From the NCBI RefSeq assembly GCF_002871945.2, contig NZ_CP126963.1, positions 1,674,001-1,738,000 of the forward strand: DNA of 64,000 bases, read 5' to 3'. Shown here piece by piece: positions 24,269-33,655 of this stretch (position 1 is the stretch's first letter; the number at the start of each line of letters is the position of its first letter). Origin of the DNA: Gleimia hominis. GTDB lineage: Bacteria; Actinomycetota; Actinomycetes; Actinomycetales; Actinomycetaceae. The position numbers and the translations under genes are program-made. Under the pieces are notes generated by a model. The model did no database searches. It saw only the letters and a program-made list of their open reading frames with translations, and had not been told where the DNA came from.

Positions 24269-26170
24269 CTACTTCAAATAGTGACGTTGCCGCGCTTTAT
24301 TCTGCTTGTACTGCTCGTACGCCTGCTGGGTCGATTCAATGCGTGACACCTGCGAAACAGGCACATCCCACCACGAGGAACTCGGCGGATTCGGCCCATA
24401 CAGGTCCGTCTCAATGTGAATCATGCAGGCCCGATCATCTGCCTGCGCCTCGCGGTACGCCTGCCGGAACTCTTCCATCGTGTGCACCTGGTAGACCTTC
24501 AGCCCCCAAGACTCCGCGTTCTTCGCAATATCTACCGGCAGCAAATCACCATCTTCATTATGAGGCGCCCCCGCCCCCGCGCGGTAACGCGTGCCGAAAC
24601 GCTGCGACCCATGGGACTCCGACAGCGCCCCAATGGACGCGAACCCGTGGTTTTGCAGCAGAACATAAATGACCTTCAGGTTCTCTTGCACCACCGTCGC
24701 CAGTTCCATCGGCAGCATCTGGTACGTGCCATCGCCAACGATCGCAACTACCTCGCTGTCTGGATGTGCCATCTTCACCCCCATCCCCGCGGGAATCTCG
24801 TAGCCCATGCAAGAGAACGCGTACTCCACGTGGTACTGCAACGGGGTCTTCGCCTGCCACAGGGCCTGCAGGTCACCGGGCATAGAACCGGCAGCGTTGA
24901 TGACAATGTCGTTATCACCCATCATCTCGTTCAGCGCCCCAAACACCTCCAGCTGGCTCGGGAGCGGCTGGTGATCCAGGTGGTACAACTCGTGGGTTTT
25001 CGCGAGCCACGCTTCCCGTTCCGCCGTGACCTCTTGCTCGTAGGCTTCACTCACCCGGTAGTCGCGCAACTGGTCGGTTAGAGCACGCAGAACCTCACGC
25101 GCATCCCCAACCACCATTTGGGCGGCATTTTTAACCGCGTCAAACGGCTTCACGTTCACGTTCACGAACTGCACATCCGGGTTCTTGAATGCCGTGCGCG
25201 ACGCCGTGGTGAAATCCGAGTAACGCGTACCAATCCCGATTACGAGGTCCGCTTTGTCGGCAATGTGGTTACCCGAATCCCCACCGGTTGAACCGACCCC
25301 ACCAATCGCCGCTGGGTGGTCGAAGTTAATCGCCCCTTTACCCGCCTGCGTATCCCCCACAGGAATTCCGGTGATGCGGGCAAACTCGCGCAGTTCTTCA
25401 CTTGCCTCAGAGTATTTAACGCCGCCCCCAGCGATCACCATGGGACGTTTCGCCTGTCTGATGAGGTTCACTGCCCGCTCAATTGCCGCTGGGTCCGCGG
25501 GGGTGCGGGGAATGTACCACACGCGTTTCTTGAAGAACTCTACGGGCCAGTCGAACGCCTCCGCCTGCACGTCTTGTGGCAGCGCGATCGTCACCGCCCC
25601 GGTGTCCGCCGGATCCACCAACGTTGCCATCGCATGCATCAAAGAGGGGATCAGCTGTTCGGGTCGGTTGATGCGGTCAAAGAACCGGGAGACAGGGCGG
25701 AACGCGTCGTTCACACTCGTGTCCAACGTCATTTCGTTCTCCACCTGCTGCAGCACCGGGTCGGGCACGCGGGTGGCGAACTGGTCTGAGGGGAACAGGA
25801 GCACCGGCACCCGGTTCGTGGTGGCCAGGGCAGCTCCCGTGACCATGTTTAACGACCCCGGGCCAATGGAGGCGGTGCACATCATGGCTTGGCGCCGGTT
25901 CTTCGCCTTCGCGAATGCGGCCGCCGCATGCACTTGTCCCTGTTCGTTGCGCGGCATGTAGTAGGGCATTGCGCCCCCGTCCGCGTCTGGGTCCAACTCG
26001 TTTTGCAGTAGGGCCTGCCCCAGGCCAGCCACGTTACCGTGTCCGAAAATGCCGAACGCACCGGCGATCAGACGGTCTTGTTCACCGTCGCGTTCCACGT
26101 ATTGGTTCACCAGGAATCGCACCACGGCTTGCCCAACCGTTAGACGCACGGTCTGCACATCTGGGTTCAT
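24269..26170 (-). CDS. iolD: 3D-(3,5/4)-trihydroxycyclohexane-1,2-dione hydrolase
   Basis: This 633-residue thiamine-diphosphate enzyme opens the cyclohexane-dione ring made by IolE, giving 5-deoxy-glucuronate. The acetolactate-synthase-like three-domain layout is clear: an N-terminal Pyr domain (AGAFGIFGHGNVAGLGQAL about residue 36, EQGQVHAAAAFAKA about residue 75 with the catalytic-type Glu), a central domain, and a C-terminal PP domain with the ThDP motif GDGTYQMLPMELATVVQE (about residue 477) ending in NLKVIYVLLQNHG. An AAGGAG precedes the ATG. It is the last gene of the iolC-aldolase-iolB-iolD operon, 31 bases behind iolB. Length matches the family. Confidence 0.95.
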   Translation of the reverse strand: MNPDVQTVRLTVGQAVVRFLVNQYVERDGEQDRLIAGAFGIFGHGNVAGLGQALLQNELDPDADGGAMPYYMPRNEQGQVHAAAAFAKAKNRRQAMMCTASIGPGSLNMVTGAALATTNRVPVLLFPSDQFATRVPDPVLQQVENEMTLDTSVNDAFRPVSRFFDRINRPEQLIPSLMHAMATLVDPADTGAVTIALPQDVQAEAFDWPVEFFKKRVWYIPRTPADPAAIERAVNLIRQAKRPMVIAGGGVKYSEASEELREFARITGIPVGDTQAGKGAINFDHPAAIGGVGSTGGDSGNHIADKADLVIGIGTRYSDFTTASRTAFKNPDVQFVNVNVKPFDAVKNAAQMVVGDAREVLRALTDQLRDYRVSEAYEQEVTAEREAWLAKTHELYHLDHQPLPSQLEVFGALNEMMGDNDIVINAAGSMPGDLQALWQAKTPLQYHVEYAFSCMGYEIPAGMGVKMAHPDSEVVAIVGDGTYQMLPMELATVVQENLKVIYVLLQNHGFASIGALSESHGSQRFGTRYRAGAGAPHNEDGDLLPVDIAKNAESWGLKVYQVHTMEEFRQAYREAQADDRACMIHIETDLYGPNPPSSSWWDVPVSQVSRIESTQQAYEQYKQNKARQRHYLK

Positions 26171-26201
26171 GTTTGTTTCTCCTTAATAACGTGGGTGACG
26201 A

Positions 26202-27092
26202 CTAGTCGTTCATCGGGGTCATGGGTAGGCGCGGGTCGATTGCTTGATCGCTCCAGTTTTCGCGTACCCAATCGTGGTGCGGGTCGTTGGTCATGAGCCA
26301 CGTGGAGTCTTCCGCCGGCCCCGCCATCACGTTCAAGTAGTACAGGTCGTAGCCGGGCGCTGCGACGGAGGGACCGTGGTAGCCGTAGGGCATTATCACG
26401 ATGTCACGCGAACGCACTTCGGTGCACACGTCGATTGGTTTACCCGGTGAGGGGTAGATACGTTGCAGCGCGAACCCTTCTTTCCCGTTCTTCCCCCCGT
26501 TACCTTCGCGGACCTCGTAGTAGTAGATCTCTTCGAGCACGCGTTCGTTTTCGTTGTGTTCATCGTGTTTGTGCGGCGGGTAGGACGACCAGTTTCCGCC
26601 CGGCGTCAGCACCTCTGTGACCAGTAGGTGTGAGGTTTCCAGTTCGTTGCCGAGCGCGTAGTTGTTAACTTGCCGCGAGCAGTTACCCGCGCCGCGTAGC
26701 ATCGTCACCACTTCTTCTACCGGGCAGTACCGCACCGGGAGGTCCTTGGTGGCTTTCGCTGCCGGCAGGCAGAACCGACCCCCATTTTTGGAGGTGACGG
26801 TGAACTCCGTGTTGCGGGGAATGTATATGTAGTCTGTGATGCCGGTAAAAACGGATTCACGGCCTTTAATCTCAAACGTTTCACCGTTTACCTCTACGGT
26901 GCAGCCCCCTTCGAAGGGAAGCACGAGGAGTTCTGTGTCTCCACTGTTGCGGGTCTGGCTTTGCCCGGCCTCCAGCCCGAGCACTGCGATGGCGCTGAAT
27001 TCCCAGCCGGCCCGCTCGATCGTCAGGTCTGTTTCGAACTGGTCGTGTGCGGTTTCTCCCGCGCGGATTACGTATTTATCGTTGTCATTCAT
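26202..27092 (-). CDS. iolB: 5-deoxy-glucuronate isomerase
   Basis: This 296-residue bicupin isomerises 5-deoxy-glucuronate to 2-deoxy-5-keto-gluconate in inositol catabolism. Recognisable IolB stretches are SGDTELLVLPFEGGCTVEV (about residue 50), NWSSYPPHKHDEHNENERVLEEIYYYE (about residues 170-196), where the His/Glu residues form the metal site, and VIMPYGYHGPSVAAPGYDLYYLNVMAG (about residue 240). It lies between the aldolase gene (36 bases upstream) and iolD (31 bases downstream). Length and motifs are typical. Confidence 0.95.
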   Translation of the reverse strand: MNDNDKYVIRAGETAHDQFETDLTIERAGWEFSAIAVLGLEAGQSQTRNSGDTELLVLPFEGGCTVEVNGETFEIKGRESVFTGITDYIYIPRNTEFTVTSKNGGRFCLPAAKATKDLPVRYCPVEEVVTMLRGAGNCSRQVNNYALGNELETSHLLVTEVLTPGGNWSSYPPHKHDEHNENERVLEEIYYYEVREGNGGKNGKEGFALQRIYPSPGKPIDVCTEVRSRDIVIMPYGYHGPSVAAPGYDLYYLNVMAGPAEDSTWLMTNDPHHDWVRENWSDQAIDPRLPMTPMND

Positions 27093-27128
27093 GTTTCATG
27101 TCCTCACAAAAAATCTCTCAGCGAGTGG

Positions 27129-27992
27129 TTACAGCAAACTCACGGTTGCATCCACTGCTTCGCTCACCGTTCCCGTCGGTGGGAACAGTAACGACCGCCC
27201 AATTACTAAGCCTTTCACGTTCGGGAGCTTCAACGCACCAGCCCAACCTTTCAGTGCTTCATCGGGGTCGTCGGGAACTTCTCCTCCTAGGATAAGCGAT
27301 GGAAGGGTAGTTGATGCCATTACGCGCTCCATATTGTCCACACATGGAAGTTTCAACCAGGTGTAGGCCGACGTGGTGCCCAGCCCCGCCGCGATCGTAA
27401 TCGACCGGATCACCGCGTCGGTGCTGAGGTTGTTGACCACAGTGCCGTTTTTCCACTCCGAAATGAACGGTTCCACCATCGCGGTGAGTTTGCGCTCGGC
27501 CAACTGGTTGATTGCCTGCGCCGTTGACTCCAAGGTGGCGACAGTTGCGGGGTCTTCGAAGTTGATGCGCGACAGGGTTTTCCCCCCATTCAACCCCGCT
27601 TCCTCAATTCCTTTGGGCGTGTAGCAGTTGAACCGGTCGTCCATTTCGAATTTGGAATGCTGCAACCCACCGCGGTTCATGGACCCCCACACCAGTTTGT
27701 TATCCAGCGCCCCCATCAGCGTGAGGTCTTCTATCATCTCCGCGGTTCCAAGGAATCCGTGCACGCCGGGGCGCGAAAGTGCTTCTGCGCACCGCTCTAG
27801 CAGGTCTTCACGCGACCCCATTGCCATTGGTTTACGCCCCGCACCCAAAGCCCCGCGAGCCGGGTGGTCACACGCGATGATCAGCAGCTTTTGGTCTTTT
27901 GGGATCTGCGCTTTGGGGCGTTTCTTGAGGGCCTGCGCAATCTTTTCGGGTTCGTACGCCCGGATGTTTGCGATCTGTTCGATAACAGACAT
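27129..27992 (-). CDS. Aldolase-type protein of inositol operons (IolJ position)
   Basis: This 287-residue TIM-barrel protein starts at ATG 27992, which overlaps the iolC stop as TAATG and has GGAGG seven bases upstream. It resembles the actinobacterial DeoC/LacD/class I aldolase-like proteins found with iol genes: LLIIACDHPARGALGAG (residues 34-50), FLGTAEMIEDL (about residue 80), LTAMVEPFISEW (about residue 162) and LPNVKGLVIGRSLLFPPTG near the C-terminus. Its place directly after the kinase IolC argues that it splits 2-deoxy-5-keto-gluconate 6-phosphate into dihydroxyacetone phosphate and malonate semialdehyde, the IolJ reaction. It is not the class II zinc aldolase IolJ of Bacillus, so I give no gene symbol. 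Confidence 0.72.
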   Translation of the reverse strand: MSVIEQIANIRAYEPEKIAQALKKRPKAQIPKDQKLLIIACDHPARGALGAGRKPMAMGSREDLLERCAEALSRPGVHGFLGTAEMIEDLTLMGALDNKLVWGSMNRGGLQHSKFEMDDRFNCYTPKGIEEAGLNGGKTLSRINFEDPATVATLESTAQAINQLAERKLTAMVEPFISEWKNGTVVNNLSTDAVIRSITIAAGLGTTSAYTWLKLPCVDNMERVMASTTLPSLILGGEVPDDPDEALKGWAGALKLPNVKGLVIGRSLLFPPTGTVSEAVDATVSLL

Positions 27993-28975
27993 TACAGGGC
28001 CTCCACTATGGGTTCGGTCTCGGGGTGCTGAGCGATCTTGTCGAACACTTCCTGTTCCGTAGCCATCGCGGTGGAGCACTCTAGGCGTTCAGCCACGATC
28101 GCACCCGCGGTTGAGGCGAACTGGATTGCCTTTGGTAGGTCCCAGCCGCTCAGAAGTGCGTGGCACAGCGCACCACCGAAGGAGTCACCGGCCCCAAGCC
28201 CGTTCATCGCTTCGATTTTGGTGACGGGCACGGTAATGCGTTCTTCGCGCGTTTTCGCGAGGGTACCCAGGGGGCCTTGCTTCACGATCGCGACTTCCAC
28301 ACCGCGTTCCAGTAGCGCGTCGGCAGCGCGTTCCGGTTCGGTTTCCCCAACCGCGATGCGGCATTCCTCTTTGTTACCCACCGCGACGTTCACTTTTTCT
28401 AGCATTCGGGACACTTCGCGGTGCGCTACCTCTTCTGACTCCCAGAACATGTCCCGGTAGTCCAGGTCAGCGATGGTCCACCCATTCTTTTTCCGCGCGT
28501 CCAGCGCAGTGTGGTGCGCAGAACGCGAGGGGTCTACCGACAAACCGGTTACCGACAGCCAGAATATTTTGGCGTCTTTAACCACTTCGAGGGGAATGTC
28601 TTGGTTCTTCAGCTCGAGGTCGGGTGCGGATGGTTCACGGTAAAAGTACAGGGGGAAGTGGTCGGGTGGGAAGATCTCGCAGAACGTGACCGGCGTATTA
28701 TAGTTCTCATTTGTAACTACATACTGGTCGGATACGCCGAGGCGTTTCATTTCTTGCCGCACGTAGTTTCCGAACGGGTCGTCCCCCACTCCGGTGATGA
28801 TTGCGCTGGAGTGTTCCATGCGCGCTGCAGCGACCGCCACGTTCATTGGGGAGCCGCCGAGGAACTTGCCGAAACTCTCCACTTCTTCCAGGCCAACGCC
28901 TACTTGCAGAGGGTAAATGTCGACTCCGCTGCGCCCTATGGTCACCACTTCGTACTGTTTGTGTGCCTGAGCCAT
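27992..28975 (-). CDS. iolC: 5-dehydro-2-deoxygluconokinase
   Basis: This 327-residue PfkB-family (ribokinase-like) kinase phosphorylates 2-deoxy-5-keto-gluconate at C6. It shows the PfkB N-terminal signature with GGSPMNVAVAAARM (about residues 40-53), ITGVGDDPFGNYVRQEMKRLGV (about residues 60-81), and the C-terminal ATP/active-site signature NGLGAGDSFGGALCHALLSGWD (about residues 253-274) with the catalytic Asp in GAGD. It is the first gene of the operon. The stop overlaps the next start as TAATG, implying translational coupling to the aldolase. A perfect TTTGTTATAACAAA palindrome lies about 120 bases upstream. Confidence 0.93.
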   Translation of the reverse strand: MAQAHKQYEVVTIGRSGVDIYPLQVGVGLEEVESFGKFLGGSPMNVAVAAARMEHSSAIITGVGDDPFGNYVRQEMKRLGVSDQYVVTNENYNTPVTFCEIFPPDHFPLYFYREPSAPDLELKNQDIPLEVVKDAKIFWLSVTGLSVDPSRSAHHTALDARKKNGWTIADLDYRDMFWESEEVAHREVSRMLEKVNVAVGNKEECRIAVGETEPERAADALLERGVEVAIVKQGPLGTLAKTREERITVPVTKIEAMNGLGAGDSFGGALCHALLSGWDLPKAIQFASTAGAIVAERLECSTAMATEQEVFDKIAQHPETEPIVEAL

Positions 28976-29091
28976 CTTTGGTTCCTTTCTGCCGTGAGTA
29001 GTTGCGCATTCTTTTCCGTTTGCACAAATTTACCTGCGGCCGCGTCTTTGCTCTATTTCAGTATTACGACATTTGAGGCCAAAGTCAAGCA

Positions 29092-29105
29092 TTTGTTATA
29101 ACAAA
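29092..29105. promoter_or_regulatory. IolR-type operator, perfect palindrome TTTGTTATAACAAA
   Basis: A perfect 14-base palindrome in the 312-base divergent spacer (28976-29287) between iolC and the secreted nuclease gene. It matches TTTGTTATGACAAT at 35945-35958 and the TTGT-N4-ACAA site at 19748. It is the best candidate binding site for the GntR regulator of the cluster. Nothing else was recognised in this spacer. Confidence 0.65.
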
Positions 29106-29287
29106 GGTCGAATCGTGGGGTAGGTTACCGAATCGTTAAGTGCGCGTTACACCCCGCAGCCCAGTTGGGTTAATCATCGTTCACTTTTTGAACTAATTGC
29201 AGGCATTTCTATCGATCGCCCAACCGGAGCGTGCTGGCAGTTATACGCTTTTATCGTTACTGTCCACCACAGACGAAAGTGTCGTTT

Positions 29288-31816
29288 ATGCGTGTGTTGA
29301 AACCCATTTCATCCGCCGCTTTAGCGGCTTCCATAGCACTCGTCCTGTCGACTCCACTCACCGGCGTCGCAGTTCCTACCTCCGACCCAACCGGCACCGA
29401 TTCCACAGCCACCGCGAGCGCTGCCCCGGATCCAACCGGTGAAAACACCTCGGCCCCCACCGGCTCGACAACCTCTGAAGACACTTCCCAGAGCGCAGAC
29501 GAGCAGGCGGGTACCTCGGACGAAAATGAGGACGCGGGTACCTCGGACGAAACCACTCAAGCCACGCCGCGCGCTGCGGACACGGTGGCGATCAGTGACA
29601 TCCAAGGGAACCCGAAAAATTACAAGAACAAGCAGGTTGCAATCCAAGGAATCGTCACCGCTGTTTGGGATGGTCGCGACGGCTTCACCGTGCAAATGCC
29701 AACAAGTGAAGTACCTGAGGGGTACGAAGGGTCGCAAGCGGTATTCGTTAAACTTTCCAACCCGTCCAAAACACTGCACGTGGGCGACGAAGTGCAAGTG
29801 GACGGTAAGGTTAGCGACCCAAATGGGGTAACGACCCTAACCACCTCCGTGAAGAACGTCGAAACCCTGGGCAGTGAGAAAACCGGCCTGGTGAAACCCG
29901 CGCAGGTACCCGCACCGAAAACCCCTGAGGAAGCCAACAAGATCCAAAGCATGGTGATTAACCCGCAGGGGCAGTTCCGGTTAACGGACTCGTACAAACT
30001 ACCCACCACCGGCCAGATTTCGCTCACCGACGGAGATAAAGCCCCGGCACAACCCACCCAGGTGGGAACTCCCGGTTCGGCGGAAGCAAAAGCTCAGGCG
30101 CAGTACAACGAAACCCACCTCATCACGGTTGATGATGGCAGTGACGACCTGTTTGACTCCAACAGTGCAAAAGCCCAGGTTACTCCGCCTAAACACCTGC
30201 CGTTCGTGGCAGACAACGCGCAAGCAGGACCAACCTTAGGCGCAGAAGTCACGTTCAAAAGCCCAGCGGTCATCACCTACACGCGCGGCAAGTGGGTGCT
30301 CGACCCCACCACTTCTATTCCAGCGGCAGATGAGTTCATCAGTTTCTCTGACGTAGCCGAAGCGGAACCCGCTGACGTGGGTGGCAACCTGAAAGTAGCG
30401 ACGTTCAACGTGCTGAACTACTTCACCAGCTTGGGTGTGAACTCCACAGAGAAAGATAAGAACGGTAAACCCCTGTGTTCTCCAAAGATGAATCGTTGGG
30501 ACCAGTCGGTGCCCGTAGCAGGTAACTACGAATGCCCCCTCCGCGGCGCATGGGACGAAAACGGGTTGAAGCGTCAAGAAGACAAGATCGTTGCCGCCAT
30601 CAACACGCTCGGCAAGCAAAACGCAGCAATCGTGGCTCTGCAAGAAATTGAGAACGACAAGAAGTTCGAAACGAACCCCAACCAGAGCCTCGAGCACCTC
30701 GTGAAAGCTCTAAACCAAGCCGACCCAAGCCAGAAGTGGAACTACGTGCCAACCCCGAAGAAAGAACCGGCATTCGGTACCGACGACGCGATCCGGCAAG
30801 CGTTCCTCTACCGCTCCAGTGTTGTCAGCCTTGTGGGTGACGCGGAATATGGGGTTAGCAGCCGGCCTCAAGCAGCTACACTAGACCGCGCACCATTAAC
30901 GCAAGTTTTTAAGCACCAGGAATCCGGTAAGAAACTGCTGGTAGTGAACAACCACTTCAAGAGTAAAGGCAGTAAACTCAGCGGTTCAGACAACGACAAT
31001 CCGGGGAAAACCCAAGGCCCCGCGTACGATGTGGGCAACAACAACGGGGAGCGTACCCGACAGGCACAAGACCTAGTGGACGTTGTCACTACAAAAGCAG
31101 ATGCAGTTAAACCGGACTTCACCCTACTGGTTGGCGATTTCAACTCCTACTCCGGTGAAGACCCAATCCAGATCCTGAAACAGTCCGGTTACGCAGACCT
31201 GATGAACACGGCAGAGCACCCCACGAAACGATCCATGACCGACTGGGCAGAATACACGTATTCGTACGGCGGTATGCTCGGCTCACTGGACCACATCATG
31301 GTTTCCAAAGCCGGAATGGACTTCTACAAGGGCCACGACATCTGGACTGCGAACGCGTACGAAAGCCAAGCCAGGCAGTACTCAAACTTCATGGCCACCG
31401 GCACCAACTACTACAACCCCAACGTGTTCCGCGCTTCAGACCACAACAGCGCCATCGTCGGTTTTGACCTCGAAAAGAAGGTGGACACAGAGAACCCCGG
31501 GACCGGTGAACCAAGCCAGCCGGGTGAGGAAACCCCAGACAAACCGGGCGTAGGTGATCCCGGTGTGAACAACCCCGACAAACCAGGGGACAACCACCCC
31601 AGCAGCAAGCCTGGCGCGAACCAACCGACCTCGAACCAGGCGGGCAAACCCGGCAGTGGTTCGGTAAACGCGAACCAGGCGGGTAAACCGGGTGCGAATC
31701 AAGCCGGCACGCACATCGCCAGCACCGGTAGCACCGCCAGCACCGTCATTTTGCTGAGTGCATTAGCACTAGCCATCGGAGGGGGCGCGTGGCTGCTGAA
31801 GCGGCGCATCCGCTAA
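29288..31816 (+). CDS. Secreted, probably wall-anchored ExeM/NucH-type nuclease
   Basis: This protein has about 842 residues from ATG 29288. Order: signal peptide (SSAALAASIALVLSTPLTGVAVP), a Thr/Ser/Glu-rich spacer, an OB-fold domain (VAISDIQGNPKNYKNKQVA... about residues 100-180), a linker, then an endonuclease/exonuclease/phosphatase domain (about residues 365-730). The latter has ATFNVLNYFTS, IVALQEIEND, LLVGDFNSYSGED, LDHIMVS and RASDHNSAIVGF, which carry the metal and catalytic Asn, Glu, Asp and His residues. A Pro/Gly-rich tail with NQAGKPG repeats leads to HIASTGSTAS, a hydrophobic helix and KRRIR, which looks like a sortase sorting signal with IASTG in place of LPxTG. Likely role: digestion of extracellular DNA. 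Start upstream (29231) rejected because the signal peptide begins here. Confidence 0.82.
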   Translation: MRVLKPISSAALAASIALVLSTPLTGVAVPTSDPTGTDSTATASAAPDPTGENTSAPTGSTTSEDTSQSADEQAGTSDENEDAGTSDETTQATPRAADTVAISDIQGNPKNYKNKQVAIQGIVTAVWDGRDGFTVQMPTSEVPEGYEGSQAVFVKLSNPSKTLHVGDEVQVDGKVSDPNGVTTLTTSVKNVETLGSEKTGLVKPAQVPAPKTPEEANKIQSMVINPQGQFRLTDSYKLPTTGQISLTDGDKAPAQPTQVGTPGSAEAKAQAQYNETHLITVDDGSDDLFDSNSAKAQVTPPKHLPFVADNAQAGPTLGAEVTFKSPAVITYTRGKWVLDPTTSIPAADEFISFSDVAEAEPADVGGNLKVATFNVLNYFTSLGVNSTEKDKNGKPLCSPKMNRWDQSVPVAGNYECPLRGAWDENGLKRQEDKIVAAINTLGKQNAAIVALQEIENDKKFETNPNQSLEHLVKALNQADPSQKWNYVPTPKKEPAFGTDDAIRQAFLYRSSVVSLVGDAEYGVSSRPQAATLDRAPLTQVFKHQESGKKLLVVNNHFKSKGSKLSGSDNDNPGKTQGPAYDVGNNNGERTRQAQDLVDVVTTKADAVKPDFTLLVGDFNSYSGEDPIQILKQSGYADLMNTAEHPTKRSMTDWAEYTYSYGGMLGSLDHIMVSKAGMDFYKGHDIWTANAYESQARQYSNFMATGTNYYNPNVFRASDHNSAIVGFDLEKKVDTENPGTGEPSQPGEETPDKPGVGDPGVNNPDKPGDNHPSSKPGANQPTSNQAGKPGSGSVNANQAGKPGANQAGTHIASTGSTASTVILLSALALAIGGGAWLLKRRIR

Positions 31817-31909
31817 ACCGCACTACTGCGTAACCTGCGCGGGGTTCAACAACTCGTTAAACACCGCGCTTGTGCCGCAAGTGAATACGTCTGCCACAAG
31901 TGAATAAAA

Positions 31910-31946
31910 GGGTGGTGGTCATGCCTCAAAGGCGTGACCACCACCC
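31910..31946 (-). terminator. Bidirectional terminator between nuclease and transporter genes
   Basis: A 17-base stem (31910-31926 with 31930-31946, one G-T pair, three-base loop) is rich in GGTGGT/ACCACC. On the minus strand it is followed by TTTTATT, terminating the transporter gene ending at 32009. On the plus strand CTATTTAG follows, so it may also serve the nuclease gene. A GCCRCAAGTGAATA repeat lies just before it (about 31874-31905). Confidence 0.85.
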
Positions 31947-32008
31947 CTATTTAGTGCCAGAACTGCTCCTCGCTAGAACTGCTCCACACTAGATCGGACC
32001 AGCCAGTG

Positions 32009-33646
32009 CTACGAGTAACGCTGCTCCATGCGCAGCTCCAGTTCCTCAAGCGAATAACCGGACGTTTCTGGCATGATTTTGAGCAAAATGAACCCGAAAA
32101 CCAGGTTCATGACCGCGTAAAAACCATACGTCGCGGCCCCACCCCACGCTTCCATCATGTGCGGGAACGTGAACGTGATGAACGCATTCACCACCCACAT
32201 GCAGAACACAGCCGCACCATTCGCGATCCCACGCACGCGGGCAGGGAACATCTCCCCCAGCATCGTCCACACAACCGGGCCGTTACCAGCCTGCACAACC
32301 AGCATGAACACACCCATCATCGCCAGGATCACCAGCGGTGCCCACAGGGGTGGTACGTCGTGCGAATCCATTGCCGGCTGAATCGTGAAATGGAACAGGC
32401 TGGCAATCACCGCGAGCGTTACGAACACGCTGAACAAACAGGTAATCAGAATCTGGCGGCGCCTAAACGCCGTGATCATCCACAGGGCACACAGGCAGCC
32501 AATCACCGACATCACCCCATTCGCGATCTGCGCGGTAATCGCCGCGGACGTGCCCATCCCCGCGTACTGCAACACTTTCGGGGCGTAGTACATAATCGTG
32601 TTCACGCCCGTAGTTTGGTTACAAATCGCTAAGAACACGCCTACGAAAAACAGTTTCCGCATCCAGGGGGTGCGGAAAATATCCGCGAACGTCCCCTTCA
32701 CTTCCTCCCGTTTTTCCCGCTGTTTCTCTAGGATCTCTTGCATTTCCGTTTCCACAGGCCCATCCTTGGCCTCGTCACGAACCTGCTTGAGGGACCCAAT
32801 CGCCTCGTAATACCTCTGATTAGCCGCATACCAGCGGGGCGACTCTGGCATCAGACGCATCCCGATCCACAGGGCGATCGCGGGCACAGAGCACAGCAGC
32901 AGCATGATCCGCCACCCGTTCCCGTTACCACCCGCGACCACCAGGTTGGACACGTAGTCGAACCACGTGGCCGGGTCCAGCGTTCCACCTTTTGAGGACG
33001 CTAAGTGGCTCACATTGTCAAACGACTGCATACCCGGTTCCAGTAACCCACCCGGGTCCTTCTCAATATCAATCTGCGGGCCACCGTAAATCTGCGAAAT
33101 GATCGCGTTGAACGTGAAAGCCATCAACTGGCCCGTCACGATCATCACCTGGTCAACCGCCACGATCCGGCCGCGGATCCGCTTCGGCGCGGTCTCCGCC
33201 AAATACACCGGCACGGTAGCGGAAGCACCACCCACGGCGAACCCTAAGATAACTCGTGCTACATACATGACCCATACGTTCGGGGCCGCCGCGGTGCCCA
33301 ACGCACCAATCAGGAACACGACCGCCAGCAGAACAATATTGTGCCGCCGCCCCCACCGGTCGGACATGCGCCCACCAATCAGCGCACCCAGCGCGGCGCC
33401 GAGCAGTAAGGTGGCGCCAACCGCGCCCTCCTCATTAGCAGTCAAATGCAAACCACCCGCCGCGTGGGGCATGTACATGAACGGTAACGCACCCGAAATC
33501 ACGCCCGTGTCGTAACCGAACAGGAACCCACCGAGGGTGGCGACCGCTGCTACAACCCCAACAGACCGGTGTTTACCTGCTGCTGGTGTTTTTGCAACTG
33601 CAGCACTAACTTCTTGCTTTGTACTGTCAATATTTATCTTGCTCAC
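32009..33646 (-). CDS. Sugar-porter MFS transporter (second inositol/sugar importer)
   Basis: This 545-residue, 12-helix MFS sugar porter is close in design to the transporter at 18069-19646: GGFLFGYDTGVISGALPFM (about residues 37-55), GRMSDRWGRRHNIVL (about residue 92), PVYLAETAPKRIRGRIVAVDQ (about residues 146-166), a ~40-residue polar insert after helix 5-6, MPESPRWYAANQR, and the C-terminal MPETSGYSLEELELRMEQR. It is the second gene of an operon, 9 bases behind a Gfo/Idh/MocA dehydrogenase, under a LacI-type palindrome rather than the TTGT-N4-ACAA site. That suggests a different substrate from the first transporter, such as another inositol isomer. It ends at a strong terminator. Confidence 0.8.
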   Translation of the reverse strand: MSKINIDSTKQEVSAAVAKTPAAGKHRSVGVVAAVATLGGFLFGYDTGVISGALPFMYMPHAAGGLHLTANEEGAVGATLLLGAALGALIGGRMSDRWGRRHNIVLLAVVFLIGALGTAAAPNVWVMYVARVILGFAVGGASATVPVYLAETAPKRIRGRIVAVDQVMIVTGQLMAFTFNAIISQIYGGPQIDIEKDPGGLLEPGMQSFDNVSHLASSKGGTLDPATWFDYVSNLVVAGGNGNGWRIMLLLCSVPAIALWIGMRLMPESPRWYAANQRYYEAIGSLKQVRDEAKDGPVETEMQEILEKQREKREEVKGTFADIFRTPWMRKLFFVGVFLAICNQTTGVNTIMYYAPKVLQYAGMGTSAAITAQIANGVMSVIGCLCALWMITAFRRRQILITCLFSVFVTLAVIASLFHFTIQPAMDSHDVPPLWAPLVILAMMGVFMLVVQAGNGPVVWTMLGEMFPARVRGIANGAAVFCMWVVNAFITFTFPHMMEAWGGAATYGFYAVMNLVFGFILLKIMPETSGYSLEELELRMEQRYS

Positions 33647-33655
33647 TGCCGGCCC

